A DNA stretch of 64,000 nucleotides from Picosynechococcus sp. PCC 7002 (GTDB taxonomy: Bacteria > Cyanobacteriota > Cyanobacteriia > Cyanobacteriales > MRBY01). Location: assembly GCF_963860125.1 (NCBI RefSeq), contig NZ_CAWLFA010000001.1:744001-808000 (forward strand), written 5' to 3'. Below the pieces are notes generated by a model, which saw only the letters and a program-made list of their open reading frames with translations, made no database searches and had not been told where the DNA came from. Position numbers and translations under genes: made by a program. Positions 44,380 to 53,097 of the stretch are shown in pieces. Within the stretch, counting starts at the first letter, position 1. The number at the start of each line of letters is the position of its first letter.

Positions 44380-45510
44380 CTAATTGCTCGCTGCAGCCGG
44401 GGTTGGGGATTCTTGGGCCTGGAGTTGTTGCACCCGTTGTTCCACAGCTTCTAAATTTTGTTGGTAACTGGCCCGTCTCGCCTGGGCAAAATCGTAGTAA
44501 AAATCCCCTGGTGGAATCGCGTCTAAGGTGACGATCGCCGTTTGCCATTGCTCGATAATTTCCTGCCACTGGGCCACAGAAGCAGGGGGAGTTTCAGCCA
44601 TTTGGGCGGCCGTTGCCCCCTGGGATAAGCCTGTGATTAGATTGCCAAGACTGCCATTGAGGGACTGGTAATCGGCGAGTTGGGTCTGCACTTCTCCGTA
44701 CCGAGGCGACCAACGGGGCACGGTTTCTAGGGTGGCGATCGCCTCTTCTAAATTGGCCTGGGCCTGGAGAATCGCTTGGCCAGAGGGATTTTCGCCAGCA
44801 GCAAACAGTGATCGAGCCGGATCAGCCAGTTGTGTGGCGGTGGTCAGGGGCGCACAGGAACCAACCACACAGGGACGACTCAAGGCATAGCCTGCGGCCC
44901 CCAGAAGGACGAACAACAAACCCGCACCAAGGATTAGGGGGCCTTTTTTGCCGGGGCGATCGCCTTTCCGGGGGGAGGATTCAGTAAATTCTTCCAGCCC
45001 TCCATCGGCGGTGGTAAAGCCTTCAAAATCTCCGGTAGGGCCTGTAAACTCTTCTTCTGGGGCGACGTTATCAAACGAGTCTTTTTCTAACTCATTGCCC
45101 ACGAGCGGAAAAGGATCATCCGTAGCTTCGAGGTCAATATCTTCTGGAAATTCAGATTGTTCAGGGAAATCCGTCGCATTTTCTGGGGACTGCCCATCGA
45201 AAACCGGCTCAACTTCAAACTGGGTGAGGGCGTGGAAGGCATAGGGTTCGTTGGCCCCAGTAATCCGCAAATAAATGAGGGTTTGATGCCCTTGGACGCG
45301 GGGATCACCCTGGAGGCGATCGCGGATCAGCCGGAAAAGGGGCGGGAGCTCTGCCGGGGCCGGAGCTTGATGTTGCACCAGGACAAGCAACAGACCTTCC
45401 TTAAAGAGACAACGCACCTGAATCGGGTCTGTGGGGAAATATTCTGCTTCAAGTTGAGTTTGGAGATCCGCTTGCAGATCCTGGAGATTTAACGGGGCAA
45501 CATCGGACAT
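44380..45510 (-). CDS. Membrane protein of unknown function
   Basis: 376 residues in three parts: an N-terminal soluble domain (about 1-120, with QVRCLFKEGLLLVLVQHQ and HQTLIYLRITGANEPYAFHALTQF), an acidic low-complexity linker (about 120-195), one transmembrane helix (about 198-220, LILGAGLLFVLLGAAGYALS), and an extracytoplasmic helical domain with coiled-coil potential (QANLEEAIATLETVPRWSPRYGEVQTQLADYQ and a C-terminal ASYQQNLEAVEQRVQQLQ). This layout is common in cyanobacterial proteins without assigned function. Small CPCVVGSC-like Cys pair follows the helix. Confidence 0.7.
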   Translation of the reverse strand: MSDVAPLNLQDLQADLQTQLEAEYFPTDPIQVRCLFKEGLLLVLVQHQAPAPAELPPLFRLIRDRLQGDPRVQGHQTLIYLRITGANEPYAFHALTQFEVEPVFDGQSPENATDFPEQSEFPEDIDLEATDDPFPLVGNELEKDSFDNVAPEEEFTGPTGDFEGFTTADGGLEEFTESSPRKGDRPGKKGPLILGAGLLFVLLGAAGYALSRPCVVGSCAPLTTATQLADPARSLFAAGENPSGQAILQAQANLEEAIATLETVPRWSPRYGEVQTQLADYQSLNGSLGNLITGLSQGATAAQMAETPPASVAQWQEIIEQWQTAIVTLDAIPPGDFYYDFAQARRASYQQNLEAVEQRVQQLQAQESPTPAAASN

Positions 45511-45610
45511 AACCGCAAGAACAGCCTATGGACTTGAAATGTCATTGTAAGTAAAGCTCAAAAAAAAAGTCTTGTCAAAAGACCCCGGCGATCGCCAAAG
45601 CTCAGTTTAT

Positions 45611-47080
45611 TTAGCGAGGCTGTTGCCGCAAAAATCCACTAAAACTATCAACTCCCCAAGTAAGCAAGAGGAAACAAAGCAAGGTCAGACTGACGCCCCC
45701 ATAATTAAAGCTGCTCAATTGTTCCATCAAAAGTCGTCCTAGGCCGCCCGCCCCCACAAGGCCGACAATGACCGTTTCCCGTAGACAGACTTCCCAACGA
45801 TAAAAACTGTAGGCAATAAAATTAGGCAGCGTTAAAGGCACCGTACCGTAGAGCCAAACATTGCCTTCGCTACTGCCTAGGTTCCGGAGAGCATTGAGGG
45901 GCGCAGGGGGAACATTTTCAATTACTTCGCCCATTAATCTGCCTAAAATGCCCAGGTTATGAATCCCCAGGGCGATCGCCCCCGGCAAAATCCCCGGAAA
46001 CATCACAAATACCACCACCAACGCCCAGATGGGAGCTGGGATACTCCGACAAACCAAGAGTATTAGATGGCTCAGGAGCCGTTGTCCCCAGAAAATGGGC
46101 CGCTGATTTTTCGCTGCCAAAAAGGCCAGAAAGAATCCGCCCACCCCAGCTAAGGCGATCGCCAAAATAGACATCTCCAGAGTCTGTAGACTCAGGATCG
46201 CTAACTGTTTTCCCTGGGCGAAATCGAAACTGACGGTCTGGAGTTGAGTCATAACTTCCCCCAAAAAGTCTTGGCCCCGGCCAGACCAGAGTCGCGACCA
46301 ATCGGGCTGAATATACCAAAATCCCCAAGCCACTAAACCACTACCGAAAAGCATCGTACCGAGGAGCCAATCCCGCCGCTGTCCCCCCAATTTGTAACGA
46401 TGACTGTTGAGGTCAAAGCGACTGGTGCAATCCAGCTGTTGCCGCAAAAAATGACTTCCCCAATCCACCACCCCATTCAACGCAATCAGGGCATAAAACA
46501 ACGTCCAAAGCTGTTCGTAGCGGAGGGATTGTAGGCTTAAATAAATCTCATAGCCCAGGCCCCCAGCACCAATAATGCCCAACACAGCCGCCGAACGCAG
46601 GGAACATTCAAAGCGATAAAAACTGTAGGACAACAAATTAAACAAAGCCTGGGGCAAAATCCCATAGAGAAAAGCTTGGGCCGTGGGGACACCGCTATAA
46701 ATTAAGGCTGCAAAGGCGGCCCGGGGAGTCTCATCAATGATTTCGGCAAAAATTTTCGCCACAATTGCCCCAAAGGGAATGGCGATCGCCCCCAAGGCCA
46801 CCACCGGATCTAGGCCCCAAACATTAATCAAAATCAGACCCCACACCACCTCATGGATCGAACGGGGTACAGCTAAAAGCAACCGGATGCCGCTTCCTAA
46901 CCGCTTGCCTTGGGGAAATATCGTCTCCCAGAGTAACTTGGCACTGAGTAGCCCGCCGATAGTACCCACCACCAAACTCAAAAAGGTGCCGCAGATCGCA
47001 TAGGCAAAGGTGGTCAAGGTTGCCTGGCAGGTCAGTAGAAGAAAGTCCGTTGTTAAATTTGGCTGAAAAGCGGCCCCCAC
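45611..47080 (-). CDS. phnE: Duplicated PhnE-type phosphonate permease
   Basis: 489 residues holding two PhnE domains in one chain. Domain 1: AVPRSIHEVVWGLI, SYSFYRFECSLRSAAVLGIIGAGGLGYEI. Domain 2: CRSIPAPIWALVVV, AYSFYRWEVCLRETVIVGLVGAGGLGRLL. The repeated SYSFYR(F/W)E...GxxGAGGLG block is the diagnostic PhnE signature, so the protein can provide both halves of the membrane channel. The GTG 47080 start leaves out the usual first helix, which is found upstream in another frame (see the fragment at 47098). The cognate ATPase could be the PhnC at 877-1632. Possibly a pseudogene. Confidence 0.8.
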   Translation of the reverse strand: MGAAFQPNLTTDFLLLTCQATLTTFAYAICGTFLSLVVGTIGGLLSAKLLWETIFPQGKRLGSGIRLLLAVPRSIHEVVWGLILINVWGLDPVVALGAIAIPFGAIVAKIFAEIIDETPRAAFAALIYSGVPTAQAFLYGILPQALFNLLSYSFYRFECSLRSAAVLGIIGAGGLGYEIYLSLQSLRYEQLWTLFYALIALNGVVDWGSHFLRQQLDCTSRFDLNSHRYKLGGQRRDWLLGTMLFGSGLVAWGFWYIQPDWSRLWSGRGQDFLGEVMTQLQTVSFDFAQGKQLAILSLQTLEMSILAIALAGVGGFFLAFLAAKNQRPIFWGQRLLSHLILLVCRSIPAPIWALVVVFVMFPGILPGAIALGIHNLGILGRLMGEVIENVPPAPLNALRNLGSSEGNVWLYGTVPLTLPNFIAYSFYRWEVCLRETVIVGLVGAGGLGRLLMEQLSSFNYGGVSLTLLCFLLLTWGVDSFSGFLRQQPR

Positions 47081-47097
47081 AAATCGCCCAAGGGTAC

Positions 47098-47235
47098 CTA
47101 AACCTGGCCATTAAATAAGGCTCCACCCTGAACGGTAACGTCGATCAAACTGCAGGCGATCGCCAGGCCAAAAAGACTAAACCCCCAAGCCTTGGGCTGA
47201 ACATTTCGGGGCAGCGGCAGGGAGATTCTAAACAT
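47098..47235 (-). pseudogene. Displaced N-terminus of phnE (frameshift)
   Basis: ATG 47235 opens a 45-residue frame with a hydrophobic helix (WGFSLFGLAIACSLIDVTV) that ends at TAG 47098. The PhnE frame is open from 47110 downward and reads WPGLGTLGRFVGAAFQPN, which continues the homology to PhnE N-termini (helix, then ...F.PP..). A one-base indel near 47105-47120 would fuse the two parts into a normal-length permease. Either the gene is broken, or the base call is wrong, or translation restarts at GTG 47080. Confidence 0.65.
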
Positions 47236-47311
47236 CAATGGCAAGATTCGGCGGAGAGTATGGCAAAATTATCAACAAATAATTATTAAACACATTAAGG
47301 AAACCCTCATT

Positions 47312-47428
47312 ATGACTCCCTCTTTGGCAAACTTTTTCTATAGCCTCTTGGCTGGCACCTTAGTTGTGGTCATTCCTGCCACCGCATTTTTGATTTTCAT
47401 CAGTCAGCAGGACAAAATTAAGCGCTAG
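47312..47428 (+). CDS. psbX: Photosystem II protein PsbX
   Basis: 38 residues: MTPSLANFFYSLLAGTLVVV, then IPATAFLIFISQQDKIKR. One transmembrane helix and the ISQxDKIKR ending match PsbX of cyanobacteria closely. PsbX lies at the PSII periphery near cytochrome b559 and affects quinone exchange at QB. A Shine-Dalgarno AAGGAAA lies 9-15 bases upstream. Followed by a hairpin-type terminator. Confidence 0.95.
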   Translation: MTPSLANFFYSLLAGTLVVVIPATAFLIFISQQDKIKR

Positions 47429-47455
47429 ATATTCCCTTCCAAAACACGAAACTGC

Positions 47456-47493
47456 GAGGTGGGCATTTTGTAACATTGTCCACCTCTGTTTTC
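47456..47493 (+). terminator. Terminator-like hairpin after psbX
   Basis: GAGGTGG (47456-47462) pairs with CCACCTC (47480-47486), loop of 17 nt, followed by TGTTTT. It lies 28 bp after the psbX stop and before ycf66, consistent with a monocistronic psbX transcript. Confidence 0.65.
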
Positions 47494-47562
47494 ATCTGAG
47501 ATATCTTATAGTCTGGAAACGGAAGCCGTTAGTATAGAAGGTAGAGTCAAGGGAGATCAACA

Positions 47563-48483
47563 ATGGTTAATTTTGGGCTAAATTCCGCCAGTATCTTGGG
47601 GATTGCGCTGGCCGCAGCGGGTGCATCCCTCTATTTTTTACGGTCGGTACGCCCAGAACTTTCCCGCGACCACGATATTTTCTTTGCGGCGGTTGGGCTA
47701 TTGTGCGGCTTCATCCTCCTGTTCCAAGGGTGGCGTTTAGACCCGATTTTGCAATTTGGTCAATTTCTCCTGTCTGGCTCAGCGGTATTTTTCGCCATTG
47801 AGTCAATTCGTCTCCGGGGTTTGGCCACAGAGCAGGCCCGCCGCAATACGCCCATTGTGGACGATGAACGGCCCGTCAGTCGGGTTTATCGGGCGGAGCT
47901 GGATCAGATTGAGCCTTACCAGGGGGAAGAACGCTATGAACGTCGGTTGCGGGGCTACCCTGAACCCCGTTCGAGTCGGAGCCGGGGTTACGAAGATGAA
48001 GCCCCCCGGGGAACGAGTACCCGACCCAGTAGCCGCCCGACCAATCGTCCCCCGACAGATTATGGCGATCGCCCCAGTGGCCGCCCCACTAGTCGTCGTC
48101 CCAGTCGCCCCTCCCCTCCCAGCCGACGCCCCCCCCGTCCGGATCGCTATGAAAATGGTGGCTATGATGCCTATGGCCCCAGCGGTAATGTCACCGATGT
48201 CTGGTCAGAAGACGCCTGGGATCAAGGCGATCGCCCCGTCGATGAAACGCCCCGTCGGCCCCGCCGCCCCCGACCTGATGATGAGCCTTCAGCCCCCCGC
48301 CGTCCCCGTCGGCCTCGCCCGGATAACTATGGTGCCCCCGACGAAGAAGTGGCCACCGTTGATTACCAACCCATTGATGGGGCTGCCTTTGGTGAGGATC
48401 AAGATTGGGATGATCCGGCCCCCGACAATCCAGAAATGCCAGAAGGCGATCGCCCCAACAACCCCGTCAATTTCGACTACTAA
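47563..48483 (+). CDS. ycf66: Ycf66 family protein
   Basis: 306 residues. N-terminal Ycf66 domain: MVNFGLNSASILGIALAAAGASLYFLRSVRPELSRDHD-type opening, three hydrophobic helices up to about residue 85, and SIRLRGLATEQARRN. The rest (about 100-306) is a Pro/Arg/Asp-rich low-complexity tail with many RRPRRPRP-type runs. The family is conserved in cyanobacteria and some plastids; function unknown. Codon-level HIP1 octamers fall in the tail. Confidence 0.88.
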   Translation: MVNFGLNSASILGIALAAAGASLYFLRSVRPELSRDHDIFFAAVGLLCGFILLFQGWRLDPILQFGQFLLSGSAVFFAIESIRLRGLATEQARRNTPIVDDERPVSRVYRAELDQIEPYQGEERYERRLRGYPEPRSSRSRGYEDEAPRGTSTRPSSRPTNRPPTDYGDRPSGRPTSRRPSRPSPPSRRPPRPDRYENGGYDAYGPSGNVTDVWSEDAWDQGDRPVDETPRRPRRPRPDDEPSAPRRPRRPRPDNYGAPDEEVATVDYQPIDGAAFGEDQDWDDPAPDNPEMPEGDRPNNPVNFDY

Positions 48484-48512
48484 TTGCCCGAATTTTCTGC
48501 CCATTAACGAAC

Positions 48513-49049
48513 GTGTTTAGGCAAACCCCTTGCTTTCTCTGGTTGTTGACAATATTCCTGGGGCTGGGAGGCTGCTCCTTTGGCAACACCCCCTTAACCC
48601 CCGTTTCCCTCAATAGCCGCTTCCACGATGAACAGCCTGCGTTGAGTGGGGACGGTCGCTGGTTAGCCTTCATTTCCAATCGCCATGGCACCAGTGAACT
48701 GCTTTTTTATGATTTAAACCAAAAGCAGTTTGTGGAGTTGCCTAAGCTCAATCAAAAAAATGCGATCTATGAAAGTCCGAGTCTGAGTCGTACCGGGCGT
48801 TACCTCGTTTATCTTTCGAGTCCCCTTGGGAAGCCGGATATTATCCTCTACGATCGAGCGACCCAGCAGTCCGATATTTTGACCCAGGGCTATCGTCATT
48901 GGGTGCGGAACCCTCAAATTAGCCCCGATGGCCGCTATGTAGTGTTTGAATCAGCTCGGCGGGGCCAGTGGGATATTGAGGTTTTAGACCGTGGCCCGAA
49001 TATTGAATTTGATTTACCCCAGGAAGTGATTGTCAATCCGTCGGGTTAA
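48513..49049 (+). CDS. PD40/TolB-like beta-propeller lipoprotein
   Basis: 178 residues from GTG 48513. Signal peptide with lipobox (LTIFLGLGGC), then three PD40/WD40-like repeats: QPALSGDGRWLAFISNRHGTSEL, SPSLSRTGRYLVYLSSPLGKPDI, NPQISPDGRYVVFESARRGQWDI. These resemble the blades of TolB; three blades are half a propeller, so it may dimerise or be a short member. Lies 29 bp after ycf66, probably in the same transcript. Confidence 0.75.
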   Translation: MFRQTPCFLWLLTIFLGLGGCSFGNTPLTPVSLNSRFHDEQPALSGDGRWLAFISNRHGTSELLFYDLNQKQFVELPKLNQKNAIYESPSLSRTGRYLVYLSSPLGKPDIILYDRATQQSDILTQGYRHWVRNPQISPDGRYVVFESARRGQWDIEVLDRGPNIEFDLPQEVIVNPSG

Positions 49050-49306
49050 CCGCGTCGCCGTAGGCAAGTTGGCGATTGCTTCAGCGGAAAATGTTGAGCC
49101 CCATTGCTGTGGGCAATTGTTAACAATGTGAGAAAAAGTCGTCTTGCTCCACCTTGACAGATGAGTAGATCGGAGTATTATGTCATATATCTTAACTTTT
49201 ATTGACTGTGCGCTCCCTAACCGCCCCACCATGACAGCTAGGGAAGTAAAAATCCGCACCAACGCCATTCGGGCGATCGCCTTTTGCTGCAGAAATAGTA
49301 TTGAAT

Positions 49307-49522
49307 ATGATTAACCCATCAATTTTGAGTCTCGGAGTTGCTGCCTGTGCAACTTGTTTGAGTGTCACCACAAAGGAAGAAATTGTCAAAGTTGCCACGG
49401 GATGCGTGGCTATTCTCGCCGGGTTTCTCGCTTTGTGTTACGCCCCCTGGGTCGTTAAGGTACTCGTTATTGCAACGCCGATCATCATCGAGCGCCTCAA
49501 AGCCCGTTCTTCTGATCTTTGA
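49307..49522 (+). CDS. Small membrane protein of unknown function
   Basis: 71 residues from ATG 49307; TTG 49301 would add two. Two hydrophobic segments (about 5-20 and 28-60) separated by TTKEEIVKVATG and ending ERLKARSSDL. No motif recognised. An apparently isolated gene in a 500-bp stretch between the lipoprotein and the convergent YheT-like hydrolase. Confidence 0.5.
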   Translation: MINPSILSLGVAACATCLSVTTKEEIVKVATGCVAILAGFLALCYAPWVVKVLVIATPIIIERLKARSSDL

Positions 49523-49550
49523 ATTTCTGTTCGACTTTCTGACTATTGTT

Positions 49551-50633
49551 CTATTGTTGCGCTGTCGTGACAGAACGAGTCCGGTGGTGCTGACTTAACT
49601 GTTGGTCAAACCAAGAAAGAATTCTTTGCCATGCCCACCAGGGATCACTGTCTCCCCAATGGTTTTGACAGTGGCGATCGCTAATGTAACCCACATGGCC
49701 CCCAAACTTTGTAATTTGGGTATTGAGGTAAGTATTTCGTTGATCGACATAGCGGAGATCTTCGACAAGATCCGGCGCAAACAGAGGATCATCCGCCGCA
49801 TACAGCATAAAGGTCGGCCTGTGCAAATCCTGGAGAAAATAAAGGGGACTACTGGCTTCGTAGTAGGCTTGGGTCGTGGTGAAACCTAACTTTGGAATCA
49901 CGAGATATTGATCAAATTCTCGAATCGTCGTCGCCTTTTCAATGGTTTCAGTCTGGAAAGCGTGGGGATGGTAGCTTTGAAGTTGCCAAGCCAATTTCTG
50001 TAAATTTTTGGAGATCGCCTGCTCAAAATAGCATTTGAACGGATGTTGTTCGAGATAACTGAGGGAACGGTGGGATTCTAAACTGGGGCAAATGACAGCA
50101 CCCGCAAGAATATCTTCTGGTTGCAACCCTAAAGCCTTTAAATCCAATTCCTGGGCTTTTTTTAATCCCCACAAAGCTAATTGTCCCCCCAGAGAATAAC
50201 CAGCAAAGAAAAAAGGCGGCTTTAACCCCAGTTGTTGTTTGCCCTGGGCCGCTAGACGCACAAAATCTTCGCCTTCGAGGAGACCATCGCTAGTCAAATC
50301 AGGGGAGAGGGCTGCTGTTTTGCCATGGGCACGCCAATCGAACAATAAAACACCATAGCCTGCCTGGAAAGCCTTATGAGCGAGAATTTCTAGAAACCAT
50401 TGGTCTTCTAAACTGCCGGTAATGCCATAGGTAGCAACGATCGTTCCTTTTGAATCACTGGGTTGCGCATATTGGCAAAAAATAGGCGTTTGATTCGCCC
50501 CCGTCAGGATCACCTCCCGATACTTTAAAGGAGATGTTTTTGGTTGACTGTGCCACTGTTTCGCAGCACCAAAGGCCGCATAGATTGTCATGGCAATGCC
50601 AGACCGTAACCAGAGGGGCGGTTGATAAAACAT
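49551..50633 (-). CDS. YheT-family alpha/beta hydrolase
   Basis: 360 residues. Family pattern: LFDWRAHGKTA, nucleophile elbow FAGYSLGGQLALWGL, Asp in YAADDPLF, and His in FGGHVGYISDRHC. The conserved TYGITGSLEDQWFLEILA replaces the usual HG loop. YheT/UPF0017 enzymes are putative esterases; substrate unknown. It starts 18 bp downstream of the ABC-F gene stop, so they may be cotranscribed. Confidence 0.82.
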   Translation of the reverse strand: MFYQPPLWLRSGIAMTIYAAFGAAKQWHSQPKTSPLKYREVILTGANQTPIFCQYAQPSDSKGTIVATYGITGSLEDQWFLEILAHKAFQAGYGVLLFDWRAHGKTAALSPDLTSDGLLEGEDFVRLAAQGKQQLGLKPPFFFAGYSLGGQLALWGLKKAQELDLKALGLQPEDILAGAVICPSLESHRSLSYLEQHPFKCYFEQAISKNLQKLAWQLQSYHPHAFQTETIEKATTIREFDQYLVIPKLGFTTTQAYYEASSPLYFLQDLHRPTFMLYAADDPLFAPDLVEDLRYVDQRNTYLNTQITKFGGHVGYISDRHCQNHWGDSDPWWAWQRILSWFDQQLSQHHRTRSVTTAQQ

Positions 50634-50650
50634 AAAACTACATCTTGCTA

Positions 50651-52351
50651 TTATTTTTTAGTCGCTTTCTTGGCCAATTGCTTGGCTTTTTTTGCTGCTT
50701 TTTTCGCTGCTTCTTGCTCTGCTTCTAGACGTTGTCGTGCTGCTTCTTTTTCTTGTTCGATTTTTTCAAGATAGTAATGATAATCGCCGTTGTAAACAAT
50801 AAATTCTCCGTCGCGAATTTCGACAATTTTATTGGCGACTTGGGAAATAAAGAAACGGTCGTGGGAGACAATCGCCACGGTGCCGTCATATTCCTTGAGG
50901 GCGTTTTCTAACATTTCCTTCGCTGGAATATCAAGGTGATTGGTCGGCTCATCGAGGATTAGAAAATTTGCGGGCCGCAGCAACATTTTTGCCAGGGCTA
51001 ACCGGGCTTTTTCACCACCACTAAGGGCACCTACTTTTTTGAAAACAGTGTCGCCACTAAAGAGGAATTGCCCTAGGAGCGTCCGGACTTCGCCATTTTT
51101 CCAATCGGGTACTTCATCATGAATCGTATCCATTACCGTTTTTTCAAGGTCGAGAGCTTCAGCTTGGTTCTGCTCAAAATAACCAGGAATGATGTTGTGG
51201 GTGCCAATTTTAACGTTGCCTTCGTCGTAGCTTTCCATGCCCATGATCATGCGTAGAGTTGTGGACTTGCCGCAGCCATTTGGCCCTAAAAAAGCAATGC
51301 GATCGCCGCGTTCGATGGCCAGATTTGCACCGAGAAACAGAATTTTGTCGTCGTAGGTGTGGGTCAAATCCTGAATCGTCACCACCTCCTGGCCGCCCCG
51401 GGGCGCTGGGGGAAACTGGAACTTGAGGGTCCGCACATCACTAATGGGCGCTTCGATGCGTTCGACCTTATCCAATAGTTTTTCGCGACTCTTTGCCTGG
51501 GTGCTGCGGGTGGCACTCGCCCGGAATTTTTCAATAAATTCCTGTTGCTTGGCCAAGTCTTTTTGTTGGCGCTCAAAGGCAGATTGCTGGGCGTCTTTAT
51601 TTTCTGCTTTCTGTTGCAAATACTGGGAATAGTTACCGAGGTAAGTGGTCGAAATTCCCCGCTCTGTTTCAACGATTTTCGTACAAAGGCGGTCTAGAAA
51701 TTCTCGGTCATGGGAAATAATCACCATCGGCGTCTTTAAACCCCGGAGATAATTTTCCAACCATTCAATGGTTTCTAGATCTAGATGGTTGGTCGGCTCG
51801 TCTAGGAGGAGAATATCTGGTTCCTGGAGGAGAATTTTGCCCAAACTGATCCGCATCTGCCAGCCACCGCTAAAGGAACTCACCAGGCGATCGCCATCTT
51901 CGATCTCAAAGCCCACTTCCGGGAGAATTTTTTCAATTTGGGACTCTAAACGATAACCATCAAGGGCTTCAAATTTTCGTTGGGCCCGGTCAAGCTGGTG
52001 GATCAGATCATCTAAATCGGCATCCGGCTCGGCCATTTCATGCTGAATGCGGTGGATTTCATCCTGCACAGCATTGGCTTCTGTAAAAACTGTCCATAGC
52101 TCTTCGCGCACAGTGCGCGTCGGCACCACATCAAATTCTTGGGTTAAATGGGCAATACGCAGATCAGCCGGACGAATAATTTCGCCATCCGTCGGCTCCA
52201 CTTCCCCCATAATGATCTTCATCTGGGTAGATTTTCCTGCACCATTGACCCCCACAAGGCCGACCCGTTCACCCGTTTTCACTTCCCAGTTAATATCCTT
52301 GAGAACTTCGCCGGTGGGATAAATTTTGCGGATGTGCTCAAGTCTTAACAT
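50651..52351 (-). CDS. ABC-F family ATPase (ribosome-associated)
   Basis: 566 residues. Two ABC cassettes: Walker A GVNGAGKST and GPNGCGKST; signatures FSGGWQMRISLGKILL and LSGGEKARLALAKMLL; both Walker B motifs read DEPTNHLD, the ABC-F mark. The linker (about 230-300) is charged and contains RSTQAKSREK. A Lys/Ala-rich tail ends the protein. ABC-F proteins act on the ribosome to relieve stalling or antibiotic block; which subfamily is not clear by eye. No membrane segment. Confidence 0.92.
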   Translation of the reverse strand: MLRLEHIRKIYPTGEVLKDINWEVKTGERVGLVGVNGAGKSTQMKIIMGEVEPTDGEIIRPADLRIAHLTQEFDVVPTRTVREELWTVFTEANAVQDEIHRIQHEMAEPDADLDDLIHQLDRAQRKFEALDGYRLESQIEKILPEVGFEIEDGDRLVSSFSGGWQMRISLGKILLQEPDILLLDEPTNHLDLETIEWLENYLRGLKTPMVIISHDREFLDRLCTKIVETERGISTTYLGNYSQYLQQKAENKDAQQSAFERQQKDLAKQQEFIEKFRASATRSTQAKSREKLLDKVERIEAPISDVRTLKFQFPPAPRGGQEVVTIQDLTHTYDDKILFLGANLAIERGDRIAFLGPNGCGKSTTLRMIMGMESYDEGNVKIGTHNIIPGYFEQNQAEALDLEKTVMDTIHDEVPDWKNGEVRTLLGQFLFSGDTVFKKVGALSGGEKARLALAKMLLRPANFLILDEPTNHLDIPAKEMLENALKEYDGTVAIVSHDRFFISQVANKIVEIRDGEFIVYNGDYHYYLEKIEQEKEAARQRLEAEQEAAKKAAKKAKQLAKKATKK

Positions 52352-52424
52352 CGGGAAAAACTCCTGGTTGGGATCAGCATCAGTCTATAACAAATTGTAA
52401 ACTTTTTTCGTTCACTCCTTTGCC

Positions 52425-53087
52425 ATGACCCGTAGTAGCCTCTCCCTGGACGCCCCTTTATATGATTACCTCCTGCGCATTTCCCTCAAAGAGCATCCCG
52501 TCCTCAAAGAATTACGGGAAATCACGGCCCAACACCCAGCAGCCCGGATGCAGATCGCTCCGGAACAGGGTCAGTTGATGGCCTGGCTCGTGCAACTGCT
52601 GGGGGCGCAGAAAACCTTAGATATCGGCGTTTTTACGGGTTACAGTGCTCTCGTTGTCGCCTTAGCGCTGCCGAAAAACGGAAAAGTCATTGCTTGCGAT
52701 CGCGACCCAAGGCCAACGGCGATCGCCCAAACCTATTGGGAAAAAGCAGGGGTCGCCGAAAAAATTGAACTCCACCTTGCCCCAGCCCTTGAAACCCTAG
52801 ATTCTCTACTGGCAGATGGCCAAGCGGGCACCTTTGATTTTGCCTTCATTGATGCGGACAAAGGCAACTACCTAAACTATTTTGAGCGGTCTCTCAAATT
52901 ACTGCGGGTCGGCGGCGTGATTGCCGTTGATAATGTGTTGTGGTCGGGACGCGTGGCTGATCCAGCGGATCAAGACAAACGTACGGTCAAAATTCGCGCT
53001 TTCAATGAAGCTTTGTATAATGACCCACGCATTAGTTTAACGGTATTGCCCGTGGCTGATGGTCTGACCCTCGCCCGCAAACTTTAG
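52425..53087 (+). CDS. SAM-dependent O-methyltransferase
   Basis: 220 residues of the caffeoyl-CoA O-methyltransferase-like class. SAM motif LDIGVFTGYSALVVALALP, acid ACDRDPR, and metal site FAFIDADKGNYLNYFE, DNVLWSGRVADP. The N-terminus SLDAPLYDYLLRISLKEHPVLKEL is typical. The cyanobacterial relatives act on small catechol-like compounds; in vivo substrate unknown. Divergent from the ABC-F gene. Confidence 0.88.
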   Translation: MTRSSLSLDAPLYDYLLRISLKEHPVLKELREITAQHPAARMQIAPEQGQLMAWLVQLLGAQKTLDIGVFTGYSALVVALALPKNGKVIACDRDPRPTAIAQTYWEKAGVAEKIELHLAPALETLDSLLADGQAGTFDFAFIDADKGNYLNYFERSLKLLRVGGVIAVDNVLWSGRVADPADQDKRTVKIRAFNEALYNDPRISLTVLPVADGLTLARKL

Positions 53088-53097
53088 AAAAATCTGG

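Noticed and set aside
47756..48520. 254-residue plus-strand ORF overlapping ycf66 in another frame
   Set aside because: Pro/Val/Ala-rich low-complexity reading of the repetitive ycf66 tail; ycf66 has the conserved N-terminal domain.
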